A stretch of 64,000 bases of DNA from Mesomycoplasma hyorhinis ATCC 17981 (GTDB lineage Bacteria > Bacillota_I > Bacilli_A > Mycoplasmatales > Metamycoplasmataceae): contig NZ_KB911486.1 in NCBI RefSeq assembly GCF_000383515.1, positions 1 through 64,000 of the forward strand. The letters are read 5' to 3'. Numbering within the stretch: the stretch's first letter is position 1; each line of letters starts with the position of its first letter. Under the pieces are notes generated by a model. It did not search any database and was not told where the DNA came from. It saw only the letters and a list, made by a program, of their open reading frames with translations. Both the position numbers and the translations under genes were made by a program. Below, piece after piece: positions 1 to 15,498 of this stretch.

Positions 1-92
1 TTTTTTTTTTTTTTTGCAAATATGAAAAAATTTTATAAATTTAATAATTTTTAAAATAATTCAAGAAAATTTTTTACAAATTTAATTAAAAA
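1..92 (-). promoter_or_regulatory. Promoter block of a second vlp-type gene outside the window
   Basis: At least 15 T (a poly(A) tract on the minus strand) are followed by a block that closely repeats the sequence after the T19 tract at 864-882 (shared start gcaaatatgaaaaaa and shared core taataatttttaaaataatt). Because that block lies upstream of the vlp gene at 193-735, this copy should be the 5' flank of another vlp gene on the minus strand, to the left of the window. The tract length cannot be read because the window cuts it. Confidence 0.75.
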
Positions 93-94
93 CA

Positions 95-129
95 AAATAA
101 CAGTATCTATATTTTAGACACTGTTATTT
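95..129. other. Inverted repeat between vlp units
   Basis: Bases 95-104 pair perfectly with 120-129. After one A-C mismatch, 106-108 pair with 116-118, leaving a 7-base loop. It lies between the terminator of the vlp gene (164-191) and the promoter block of the next unit. It could be a second terminator or a recombination or structural element. No counterpart was found next to the second promoter block at 883-985. Confidence 0.5.
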
Positions 130-163
130 ATTTATAATGAAGAATTTTGTATCTATTTTATAT

Positions 164-191
164 AAAAAGCCAACAAAATTGTTGGCTTTTT
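164..191 (-). terminator. Rho-independent terminator of the vlp gene
   Basis: Bases 164-176 pair with 179-191 (arm AAAAAGCCAAC against GTTGGCTTTTT, tight loop). On the minus strand this gives a GC-containing stem ending in a U run, 2 bases beyond the stop codon of the lipoprotein gene. Confidence 0.85.
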
Positions 192-192
192 A

Positions 193-735
193 TTATCTAG
201 TATTCATATTACTTGTTGAAGTTGAATCTGAAGATCCTTGTTCTTTACTTGTTGAAGTTGAATCTGAAGATCCTTGTTCTTTACTTGTTGGAGTTGAATC
301 TGATGATCCTTGTTCTTTACTTGTTGGAGTTGAATCTGATGATCCTTGTTCTTTACTTGTTGGAGTTGAATCTGATGATCCTTGTTCTTTACTTGTTGGA
401 GTTGAATCTGATGATCCTTGTTCTTTACTTGTTGAAGTTGAATCTGATGATCCTTGTTCTTTACTTGTTGAAGTTGAATCTGATTGTCCACCTGTTGTTG
501 TTCCAGTCTGACCCCCAGTTGTAGTACCAGATTCTGATCCTGTTTGACCGCCTGTTGTTGAGCCAGTTCCAGTGGTTGTTCCAGATTGACCCCCAGTTGT
601 AGAACCAGATCCTGGTTGTTGTGATTGATCTGTATTAGTTTGACCACATGAAATAGCTATTAGAGGAATAGCCGCTAAAGTAACAAGTGAACCAAAACTA
701 ACTAATAATTTTTTTGAAAATATCGATTTTTTCAC
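193..735 (-). CDS. vlp: Vlp-type variable surface lipoprotein with 12-residue tandem repeats
   Basis: A 180-residue lipoprotein anchored on the cell surface. The start is GTG (735) with a GAGGAAAA ribosome site 2 bases upstream; no other start gives the leader. Residues 1-29 form a basic-hydrophobic signal peptide ending in the lipobox IAIS-C30. Residues 31-84 are rich in Gly, Thr, Gln and Ser. Residues 85-168 are seven 12-residue repeats of the type SDST(S/P)TSKEQGS, followed by one partial unit and a short NMNTR tail. There is no recognisable enzymatic domain. The family (VlpA-G of M. hyorhinis) changes size by gaining or losing repeats and switches on and off through the poly(A) tract in the promoter. 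The leader and the Gly/Thr-rich start fit that family closely from memory. I do not assign a letter. Confidence in the family is high; confidence in the species is lower. Confidence 0.9.
   Translation of the reverse strand: MKKSIFSKKLLVSFGSLVTLAAIPLIAISCGQTNTDQSQQPGSGSTTGGQSGTTTGTGSTTGGQTGSESGTTTGGQTGTTTGGQSDSTSTSKEQGSSDSTSTSKEQGSSDSTPTSKEQGSSDSTPTSKEQGSSDSTPTSKEQGSSDSTPTSKEQGSSDSTSTSKEQGSSDSTSTSNMNTR
196..483 (-). repeat. Tandem array of 36-bp coding repeats
   Basis: Seven contiguous 36-bp units (232-483) plus one partial unit (196-231) encode the 12-residue Vlp repeat. The units differ mainly at the Ser/Pro codon and at an Asp/Glu-type base change on the opposite strand. Contiguous identical units with no spacers exclude CRISPR. 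Units in the middle (Pro type) are more alike than those at the ends, as expected from slippage or unequal crossing over. Confidence 0.95.
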
Positions 736-1000
736 TTTTCCTCAATTCATTATTTATTTAAATTTAAAATAAAAGCAAAAATAAAAGAGGTGATTATTAT
801 TTGTGTGAATTGTTGTTATTTGTAAAAATCTTTGCAGAGTTTTACAGAAAAATTGTCCCAGTCTTTTTTTTTTTTTTTTTTTGCAAATATGAAAAAAATT
901 TACAAATTTAATAATTTTTAAAATAATTCAAGAAATTTTTTTTTAAAAATATAATTAAAGATAAAAAAATTGTATCTAAATTATTTTTGAAAATTTTTGA
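736..1000 (-). promoter_or_regulatory. vlp promoter region with a T19 (poly-A) tract
   Basis: On the minus strand, a conserved block (883-985) ending in ATTTGC is followed by 19 A (plus-strand T864-882), then GACTGGGACAAT and about 130 bases to the GTG start. The same block recurs at 16-92. In published work on M. hyorhinis vlp genes, transcription depends on the length of this promoter tract. I cannot tell whether 19 is an ON or an OFF length. Candidate -10 is GACAAT, just beyond the tract; I do not see a convincing -35. Confidence 0.75.
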
Positions 1001-1454
1001 TTTCTATATTCAATCCTTAATATTTATGTAATCTTAATTATAATTTCTAACTAAGTATTAATTCAATATCAATTAGGTTTGGTTTTCTTTATATAATAGT
1101 AGTAGTATTTTTATTAAAGCTAATTTTTTGTCTTATTTTATTTATTTATTTGTACAATTTCTTTTTTCTTTTATTTTTTAATCATTACTTTTAAAATCAA
1201 TTTACAAAAGTATTAATTTAATTATTTATTTTTATAATTAATAAATTATTTTTAATTAATTTTTAAATATTAAAAAATTTAATACTATTAATTTTTATTA
1301 AGTTCCTTTAACAATAGTAAATTATCAAAATATATTTTGATATTTTTAAAGATATATTTACAAATACAAAAATAAAGAAAATAAAGGATATTTTTCAAAA
1401 AAATTATTTTATTAAGTTAAAATTTTAAATAAATAATTTACTAACAGGAATAAC
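1001..1454. other. AT-rich intergenic region before pncB
   Basis: No convincing gene or structured RNA was seen on either strand. The stretch is almost pure A/T with many short runs. The pncB promoter probably lies in its right half, but no clear -35/-10 pair stands out. The ribosome site of pncB is a weak AACAGGAA. Confidence 0.5.
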
Positions 1455-2448
1455 ATGGAAAATATTAAAAAATACATATCCGATTACTTTTTTAGAGCAG
1501 AAGAGGTAATTAAGAAATTCAATCCAAACGCAATTGTAGTTTTACAATTTTTTCAAAGGAGAGAAAATACAATGCTAGCTGGTATGACAGAAGTTTTAAA
1601 ACTTTTAGAAGATCATACAGATACTTCTAAATATAAAATTCGTTATTTAGAAGATGGAAGCATTGTTCAACCAAGAGAGGTAGTTTTAGAACTTGAAGGT
1701 CATTATCAAGATTTTGGAGTTTTTGAAGGTGTAATTGATGGTATTTTAGCTAGATCTTCTTCAATAGCTACAAATGCTCACGAATGTATTCAAGCAGCTA
1801 AAGGTAAAGACATAATATATATGGCGGATCGTGCTGATCACTATTTAAATCAACACATAGATGGATTAGCAGCTGAAGTTGCAGGAATAAAAACACATAG
1901 TACAGAAGCAGGAGCTAGAAAAAATTTAGAAGATATTTTTGGCTCAATACCGCATGCACTTATTCAATCTTTTGAAGGAGATTTAGTCAAAGCACTTGAA
2001 TACTATCATCAACTATTTCCTGAACTTGACTTAATAGCACTAGTTGATTTTAACAACGATGTAATTAGTGATTCTTTAAAAGTCTTAAAACGTTTTGGCA
2101 AAAAACTTTACGGAGTAAGAGTAGATACTTCAGCAGCTGTACAAGATAAAATGTTTAAAGAAGGCGAAAATCAATACGGAGTTACTGTAGAACAAATTAA
2201 AAGATTAAGAAAAGCTCTAGATGAAAACGATGGTAAAAATGTAAAAATTATTGTTTCTTCAGGATTTAATGCTAAAAAAATTGCTGATTTTGAAGCACAA
2301 AATGCGCCAGTAGATTCATATGGAGTAGGTGAATATATGCTTGAAATCAAAGTACATTTTAGTGCTGATGCAACAATGATTAACAACAAAAAAATTGCTA
2401 AATTTGGACGTGGTTATAGCTTTAATCCTAAACTCAAAGAATACAAAA

Positions 2449-2462
<14 letters not shown>
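1455..2462 (+). CDS. pncB: Nicotinate phosphoribosyltransferase
   Basis: A 335-residue cytosolic enzyme that joins nicotinate to PRPP to give nicotinate mononucleotide, the entry step of NAD salvage in organisms that cannot make nicotinate. The length and several conserved stretches fit the short mollicute and archaeal type: QFFQRRENTMLAGM near residue 32, GVIDGILARSSSIATNA near 90, IIYMADRADHY near 120, ALVDFNNDV near 195 and VSSGFNAKKI near 270. NadD, which acts one step later, is also in this window (51927). The stop overlaps the start of the TrmN6-like gene by 14 bases, so the two are probably cotranscribed. Confidence 0.9.
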
Positions 2463-4756
<2,294 letters not shown>

Positions 4757-4826
4757 GAAAATTGATAACATAAAATTATTTTGAGTAAACAATTTATACT
4801 TATCTAAATATAATTAAAAGGAATAT

Positions 4827-7748
<2,922 letters not shown>

Positions 7749-7770
7749 ATTAAACAAAGGAGTAAAAATT

Positions 7771-10491
7771 ATGTCAAAAAAGAAAAATACACAAATAGAA
7801 ACAAATAAAACACTTACAAAACAAGAACTTGGAAACAAAATTTGAGAAGCTGCTAACGAAATGAGAGGTTCATTAGAAATTACTGAGTATAAAAATTTCT
7901 TACTTGAACTTATTTTTTATAAAACTATTTCACAAAGATTCGAAGAATGATTTTTAAAATATAACGGAAATATCGAAGATATTCAATGACTAAATGATGA
8001 TTATTATGAAGATAATAGTTCAATTAAAAGTCCTTATTCTAAAAATGAATACGAAGAAATAAAAGAATCTGCAAATAAAAATTTAGGTTATTTTATCCAG
8101 CATCAGTATTTATATTCTTCTTGAATGAAGGATAATGCAAGAAATTTTTCAGCTAGTTTACTAAATCGTTCAATTAACTCTTTTGATTCAAACTTAAGAG
8201 GAAAAAGTGAAAATTTATTTGAAAATATTTTTAAAACTTTATCTGATGAGTTATACAAATTAAGTACAAATGAAGCTGAACAAACTAAAAAGTTAAAAAA
8301 ACTTATTGAAATTATCAAAGATATTCCTGTTAAAAAAGGACAATATGATATTTTAGGTTTTGTTTATGAATATTTAATAGGTAAATTTGCATCATCTGCA
8401 GGAAAAAAAGGAGGTGAATTTTACACTCCTCACGAAATTTCTTTATTAATGGCTGAAATAGTAGCTTTTCACTTAAAACACAAAGACAATATTAAAATTT
8501 ACGATCCAACATCAGGTTCTGGTTCTTTACTTTTAAATATAGGTGAAGTTTTTCAAAAATTTAATAAAAAGAAACACTCAGTCACCTACTATGCACAAGA
8601 AATTAATGAATCTACATACAAATTAACAAAAATGAATTTAATTTTGCACGGAGTTAATGTTTCTGAAATTCATGCAAGAAATGCTGATACTTTAAAACAA
8701 GATTGACCTATTGACAAAATAAATTCAACAGAACCTTTAAGAGTAGATTCTGTTGTTTCTAATCCTCCTTATTCATTAAAATGAGATACAGAAAATGCTG
8801 AATCTGATAAAAGATTTAGAAGCTATGCAGTAGCACCTAAAGCTAAGGCTGACTTTGCTTTTTTACTACATGATTTATACCATATTAGTCCAGATGGAAT
8901 TGTTGCTATAGTTTTACCACACGGGGTTTTATTTAGAGGTGGAAACGAAAAAATAATAAGAGAAAGATTAATTGAAAATGCAGAGATTGATTCTATTATT
9001 GGTTTACCATCAGATATTTTTTATGGTACATCAATTTCAACAATAATTGTTATTTTAAAAAGAAAAACTAATGACGAAAAAAATCAAATATTATTTGTAG
9101 ACGCTTCAAAATTGTTTGTAAAAGAAGGAAAGAAAAACAAATTAGAAATTTCACATATTAAAAAAATCGCTGATACTGTAAATAACAAAATAGAACTAAA
9201 AGATTTTTCAAGATTAGTAGATGTAAGCGAAATAAGAGAAAATGACTATAACTTAAATATTTCTAGATACTTAGATAATTTCAAAAAAGAAGAAAAATTT
9301 GATTTATATTCTACTATTTACGGAAATATATCAGAAACAGAGTTAGATGAATTTAATGAATTTTTTACAAAGTTCTTAGATATCAAAAATCAATTACTAA
9401 AACCTACAGAAAAACAAGGTTATTATCTATTTAAAGATCCAGAAAATATTCAAGAAACAATATTTAATTCTTCTTCAGTTCAAAGTTATTTAAATTCTTA
9501 CGACGCATTAGGAAAAAGAATATATAATCTATTTAAAACAAATTTTAGTAATTGAGATGCATTAAAAACACTAAATAAAATTGAATTAGAAAAACTAATA
9601 ATTAATTTTGTTTTTAATCAATTAGAAGAAATTAGCTTCTTAGATAAATATGACATTTTTCAAATTTTAATGAATTCATCACTTGTTATTAACGATTATT
9701 TAGAGTATTTTGAATTTAATAAATTTTTGGACAAAACAGATGAAGAAATTTTAGATTTCATTAAATCAACAGCACAAATAATAGAAAAAGAAAGAGTAAT
9801 TTCTAAAAAAACAAAATTAAAAGAAGCAGTAATTGTTAAAGAAATAGAATCTTGAGATCACGAAATTATCCATCCTGATATGATAAGTTCAGTATTTTTT
9901 GTTGATAAATTAAAACAAAGACAAGAATATGAAGAACAAGTTAATCAAATTTCAGAAGAAATTAATTCAATTATTGAGACCATAAGTGATGAAGATAAAA
10001 CAGATATGTACTTTGATTTTAAAGAAAAAGATGACGTTTGAAAAATTAGTACTAAAAAAATAAAAAAAGAAGCCAAAAATCTAAAAACTCAACAAATTGA
10101 AGATAATTCTCTCGAGTCACTAATCTTACAAATAGATGAATTAGAAAATAATAAAAACAATATTAATAATTTAATAAAAGATTTAAATAAAGAACTAATT
10201 TCACAAACTTATAATACTTTTCAAACATTAACAAATGAAGAAATTATAGAAATTTTAATTTCAAACTGAACCAATCTTATAATAAACAATCTAAAATCTA
10301 AATCTAAAAAAATAATCTTAGATTTTGTTTTTAGATTTGAAAATTTACACAAAAAATATGAAGATGTTTTAGAAAATATAAACAGTGAAATAAAAGAAAA
10401 TGAAGCAAATTTAGCTACTTTATTATCAGAACTTGATGCTAATGAATCAGATTCTATAGCTATAAATAAACTTATAAAAATTTTGAAATAA
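7771..10491 (+). CDS. hsdM: Type I restriction-modification methyltransferase subunit (HsdM)
   Basis: A 906-residue adenine-N6 DNA methylase, the modification subunit of a type I system. An N-terminal HsdM-type helical domain covers about residues 15-200. Then come GGEFYTP near 220, the SAM motif DPTSGSGSLLLNIG from 245 and the catalytic motif NPPY at 331-334. Typical HsdM proteins are about 500-550 residues. Residues after about 480 form an extra charged, Lys/Glu/Asn-rich region with likely coiled coils (about 690-780 and 850-900). That tail shows no recognisable target-recognition domain. The start ATG has a strong AAAGGAG site. hsdR follows after 20 bases; no hsdS gene lies between or beside them. 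Confidence 0.92.
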
Positions 10492-10511
10492 AAATTTATA
10501 AAAGAGAAATT

Positions 10512-13500
10512 ATGTTATATAAACCAGAAGAAAATGAAGCTAAATTTGAAGAAAAATTAATTTCTTTATTAAAACATTATGGTTGAGAAAACAGAGACAT
10601 TACTTTAAAACAAATTTCTGATCCGTTTAATAATTCGGAATTAAATGATGTTTTAAAAAAATATTCTGATAATGTTTTAAAGAGAAAAGATGAACAAAGT
10701 TTGATTGAAAATTGAAAAGAAATAATTTATTTTAGAAATAGAGGAGAATTAAAATCGATTCCACTATCTGATTCAGAAATGGAACAAATATTAGATAAAG
10801 TCAATAAAAGAAATACAGTTGGTTTAAAAAATCAATTTATCATAAACGGTGAAGTAAGTATTACAAGAGATGCTGGAACACCAGAGACTAATCCAGATTA
10901 TGGTAAAACAAAATATTTGAATATATTTTCAAAAACTGATGTAAATCAAGGTAAAACTATTTATCAAATTGCACAACAAGTTGTAGACAAAAGAGCAAAT
11001 AAGCGTTTTGATATTGTTCTTTTGATTAACGGAATTCCTGTAATACAAATAGAATTAAAAGGCAAAAATAATTACGCAATAGATGCATTAGGTCAGATAA
11101 GGTCATATCATAAAGCTGGCGTGTATAAACAAGGGATTTTTTCACTTATTCAAATGTTTGTAGCAATGGATGAAAATGAAATGTTTTATACATCTAATAA
11201 AAATAATGCAGATGATATTGTAAATAAAGACTTTATTTTTAAGTGGACTGACGAAAAAAACGAAAAAATAACTTATTGAAAAGACATTGTTCAAAGTTTT
11301 TTAAATATTCCAACATCTCATAATTTGGTTGGTATATACTCAGCTTCTGATGATAAGGATATAAAAATTTTAAGACCATATCAATACTGAGCTATTGAAG
11401 CTATTACTAGAGAATTCGAAAAGAATAATAATACTATTTGAAATAATAAAACAGACTTTATTAAAAAATGTGGATTAATTTGACATGCAACCGGTTCAGG
11501 AAAAACTTTAACTAGTTTTAAGACTGCCCAAGTTTTAATTGACAAAAATTATGCAGATAAAGTAGTCTTTTTAGCTGATAGAATTGCTTTAACTGATCAG
11601 ACATTTCAAAATTATAGCGACTTTGCAAAAAATTGGAGTGAAGAAGTAACTAATTCTAAATACACTTCTTCTTTAAAGGATTTTCTTTTAAATAGTGGTA
11701 AAAAATTACACATTAGTTCTCATCAAAAAATAAACAATATTGCTAAAGAACTTTCTCCAAGTGAAGTAGAAAAAATTAATTCAAAAAGAATAGTTTTTAT
11801 ACTAGATGAATCACATAGAAGTGTTTTTGGTGAAACTGCTGCAAATATTAAAAAAACATTTTACAATTCAGTATGAATGGGATTTACTGGAACTCCTATT
11901 TTTGAAATTAATAAAAAAGGTGAATTACATTCACAAATTATCTTCGGAAAAATTCTTCACACTTATACTATGAAAAATGCGATTATTGATAATAACGTTC
12001 TGGGTTATAGTTTTAAGTATGTCTTTTTCAATGATTATAATTTTTGAAAATATGCATATGAGCAAGATATTTTAAGTGAATTAAATTATGATTTTGTAAA
12101 AGATTTTTGAAATCCAAATGAAGCTAATGAGCATAAAAAAATATCAAAAATAGAAAAAGTAAAGCAGATATTAGAGTCAGATAAAGAATTTTCCGAAGAT
12201 TACTTTAGCATTTTACACTTCGAAAACAAAAATAACGATGATATTGATAAAAATGAAAAGTTATTTGAAAAGTTTTTAGAGCCAAATTATCTAAATAAAG
12301 ATGAACAATGACTTTGAAAACATTTAGTAGTAAAAGATATTTTAAAAACTTGAAATAGTTTTATAGCTAAAGAAAATGTATTTAGCGCTATCTTAGCAAC
12401 AAATAGAATTGAAGATGCAATTGCATATTTTAAAATTTTTCAGTCATATTTAAGTCAAGAAGATGGTCCTTTCTATAAGAAAATTAAAGTAAGCGCATTA
12501 TTTGATCCTAACGAATCGTACACTGGTGATGCCGAAGAAATAGAATTTAAAAAAAATGGAGTTGAGGAAATATTAAAAAACTATAATGATCTTTTTGATA
12601 CTAATTGAACAATAGAAACTTTTAGAAATTACAAAAAAGATCTTACTATAAGATTAGCTAAAAAGGATACTTATCAAGTTTCTTCTAACGATAACGGCAC
12701 AAATTTTAATAACGATGGTAAAGACCATTTAGATTTAGTGATTGTGGTGAATCAATTACTTACTGGTTTTGATTCTAAATATATAAATACAATTTTCTTT
12801 GACAAAAATTTAGAAGAAGAGCACTTGATTCAAGCGATTTCAAGAACTAATAGAGTATTTTTAAACAATATAAAGCCTCATGGTAATGTTGTGTTCTTTA
12901 ATAATCCATTTAAAATGTACAAAAACTTAATTCATGCTCTTGATATTTATGGAAACATTAAATATGCAGATGTTTCCATTGTAGATTTTGATAAAGATAA
13001 AATATTTTGAGTGGTAGAACAAATAAACGAGAACTTTAACGCAATCAAAAAATTGTTTTATTTATGAGATATTCCTTGTTTTGAAAGCATTCCAAGTGAA
13101 GAAGAACAAGATAATAAGATTCTTATTAAAAGTCAAATAGAACAGTTTTTACTATACTGAATAAAAATTTACTATTTCAGATTACAACTAAGAAATTTAG
13201 TTGATACCAAAGAAGAACAAGATTTTGTAAATGAAAATGTGCAGATTACAGAAAAAGAAAGAAAGGCACTTGAAGTTTTAGTTAGAGAAGCAAAAAGAAG
13301 ATTTAAATCAATAAAAGCTGATAAATTTGAGTCTCCAATTATGGGAGAAGAAAGATTAATTAATGATTATATTTCTTCTTTTGGTAAAGATATTATCAAT
13401 AAGGATAATATTCATCAATTTACTTATTCAACAGAAAAAATTAAAAGATTAATAAAGCAAGATAATACATACGAACTAGAAAAAGAAATTAAAAAAATAA

Positions 13501-13898
13501 TTTTTGAAATTAAAGATGATGACCAAAGAGAATGAGCAGAGCACAACATAGATAAAGTAACTGATTTTCTTACCTCACAACCAAATGAAATTTCATTAGA
13601 AAATTTTTTAGAACAAGAAGTTATTAAACAAAATGAATATAATTTTAAAAATTGATGTGAAATTATTGGTTTTTCTCAATATTTTTGAATCAGAGAATTA
13701 CTTAATAAACCCAAAGATGAAATTTTTAATTTAGGTAAAAACGAAGAAATACGAAGCATATGAGATTGTGGCAAATATAAACAATATTTAAAAGAATTAA
13801 ATAAAGAAAATGTTCCAACAGGTTGCATAGCCTTATACAAAAATTTTCAAGGAGAACTTGAAGATTGATCAGATAAATTAAGTAGGAAAAAAGATTAA
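10512..13898 (+). CDS. hsdR: Type I restriction endonuclease subunit (HsdR)
   Basis: An 1128-residue translocating endonuclease. The nuclease site is visible as D167 in FDIVLLINGIPV and E181-L-K183 in QIELKG (PD-ExK). The SF2 motor follows: motif I HATGSGKT (K331), DESH at 432-435, GFTGTPIF near 458, and LLTGFDS and IQAISRTNR near 760-780. The C-terminal third is helical, as in other HsdR proteins. The reading frame is open from end to end when UGA is read as Trp. It needs HsdM and HsdS for sequence-specific cutting, and HsdS is not in the window. Confidence 0.93.
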
Positions 13899-13900
13899 AT

Positions 13901-13924
13901 AAAAACCAGTTAAAACTGGTTTTT
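13901..13924. terminator. Bidirectional terminator between hsdR and the nuclease gene
   Basis: AAAAACCAGT (13901-13910) pairs with ACTGGTTTTT (13915-13924) around a TAAA loop. It starts 2 bases after the hsdR stop and ends 2 bases before the stop of the converging gene, so it can end both transcripts. Confidence 0.9.
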
Positions 13925-13926
13925 AT

Positions 13927-14754
13927 TTAATCAATTTCTACTTTAACTTTTCCTTCTTTTCTTCATTTTTCAAGCAAATTCATTCATTGTTTTTCATTTT
14001 CACAGAGTAAATATTCTAAAATTTCAGCATCTTTTATAGAATTAAATTTCGGAGAAACACCAGAAGTTGTATGTTCTAAATATCAAGCTTTAATTTGCAC
14101 TATATCATCTTCAACTTCTTCTTTATTTACATTAAAAGCATATGTTTGTATTTTTCTTTTTTCAATAGGAAAGTTTTTAGGATCTATATAATCTTGTTCT
14201 TTTAAAAATGTTGCTACAATAGCAAATCTATCTACCTTTTTTAAGTAAGCGTACAACTGAGCTTGTTTTAAGTATTTTGGAGGTAAATTTTCACCGTTTT
14301 TACCTCATTTTTCAAAGTTTTTTTCACCTGTTGTCTTAATTTCGATTATAAGTTGTTTTTCTTGAATAAATCCATCAGGAATACCCCCAATTATCGGATC
14401 TTCTTTAAAATAATCATAGTTATACTTTTGCGGAGGAAACACTTCGACTTTTACTTTTAATTTTTTCTCAATCGCAGCTACTACTAAAGGCTCAATAGCT
14501 ACCCCAGCATCAATGTATTTAGTATCTAAAATAGGCATATCTAATTTTGCTAGCCTAATAAAAGCTTTAAAGGCTGAAGAATAATCATCAACTTCTAAAA
14601 CTTCTCCGATAGATGAACCACCTATTTTTTTAAATCCTGTATTAAAAGCAAATTCTTTGTTTAGTAATTTTCTATGAAATTCTTTTTCAAGAATAACTTC
14701 TTTTTTTTCTAAATCCACAAAGTATTCTTTTTTATTGTAAAACTTCCTTGTCAT
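13927..14754 (-). CDS. YqaJ-like putative nuclease
   Basis: A 275-residue protein resembling YqaJ/lambda-exonuclease-type nucleases as found in mycoplasmas. The pattern fits: a conserved GGSSIGEVL near residue 45, then DAGVAIEPLVVAAIEKK near 83, GGIPDGFI near 123 and IIEIKTTGE near 137, giving the D and E-x-K residues of the PD-(D/E)xK site. The gene is transcribed towards hsdR and shares its terminator. Its place beside the restriction genes hints at DNA processing or defence, but the position alone proves nothing. UGA encodes Trp at residue 150. Confidence 0.7.
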
Positions 14755-14832
14755 ATCTTTATTATATTAAAATTCCTTTTAAATTCTTAAATTGAACAAA
14801 ATAAAAACTTTTTCTATAGTTTGTTTGCTTTT

Positions 14833-15498
14833 TTATGTTAATCAAGGCTCAAAAACTATAAATGCACAAACAAGTCCTGTTAAGAAAATAAAGAAAATAG
14901 GTACTTTTTTACGATACATTACAAATGAAGCTAGTGTATAAACTGGAACAAAAACTAGTAAGACATAATATCTTCAATTTGTAAAAAAAGTGTTTTTTAA
15001 TGAAGTAATATCGCTATATCCAACATATTGTCCCATTGATTTATTAAAATAAATTTGAATAAAATAAATGCTAATGAATAATTGAATTGCTAAGCTAATC
15101 ATAATAGCCGCGATCGCAGGTTTAAATAAGGAAAATAATTTCTTAAACCTAGGATTATTTTTATGCTTTTTTAAAACTTTTAAACCTAAAATAACTAACA
15201 AAATTGCTGGTAAACTAAAAACAAAGTAGAAAAATATAGATAAAAATATTCCTCACCACTCATTATTAGCTACAACTAAACCAGTAACTGCTGCAAATTT
15301 TAATGAAACAACACCTGGTGTAGAATTTGTGATAGAAAAAATCTCTTGTATTCTGTTTTCATCTATTCGAGTTCCAAACTGATTTGCTAAAAATAGTCAA
15401 AATCAGTTGAAAACAGGCATAAAAACTTGCCCTCCTCCAAAAACTATTAAGCAAATAACTATCAGTAAAAAAATACTAGTTATTATTACTAAAATCAT
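14833..15498 (-). CDS. Chromate-transporter family protein, second half
   Basis: A 221-residue membrane protein of the CHR (ChrA) family with about six membrane segments. The N-terminal segment holds IVFGGGQVFMPV near residue 17, the counterpart of the FGG motif, and a later TNSTPGVV near residue 52 is the P-G motif. It overlaps the preceding gene by 23 bases on the same strand. Paired short CHR proteins act together where the long form is a single duplicated protein. The substrate is unknown; the family name comes from chromate resistance. Confidence 0.75.

Noticed and set aside
196-483. Regular 36-bp repeats that could suggest a CRISPR array
   Set aside because: The units are directly adjacent with no spacers, and they encode the repeat part of a lipoprotein.
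137-524. Two plus-strand open frames opposite the vlp repeats
   Set aside because: They exist only because the 36-bp unit lacks stops in these frames; they have no leader or ribosome site, and the minus-strand lipoprotein explains the region.
7771-10491. HsdM C-terminal extension as a fused HsdS
   Set aside because: No duplicated target-recognition domains or the spacer helices of HsdS could be made out by eye; the region is uniformly charged and helical.
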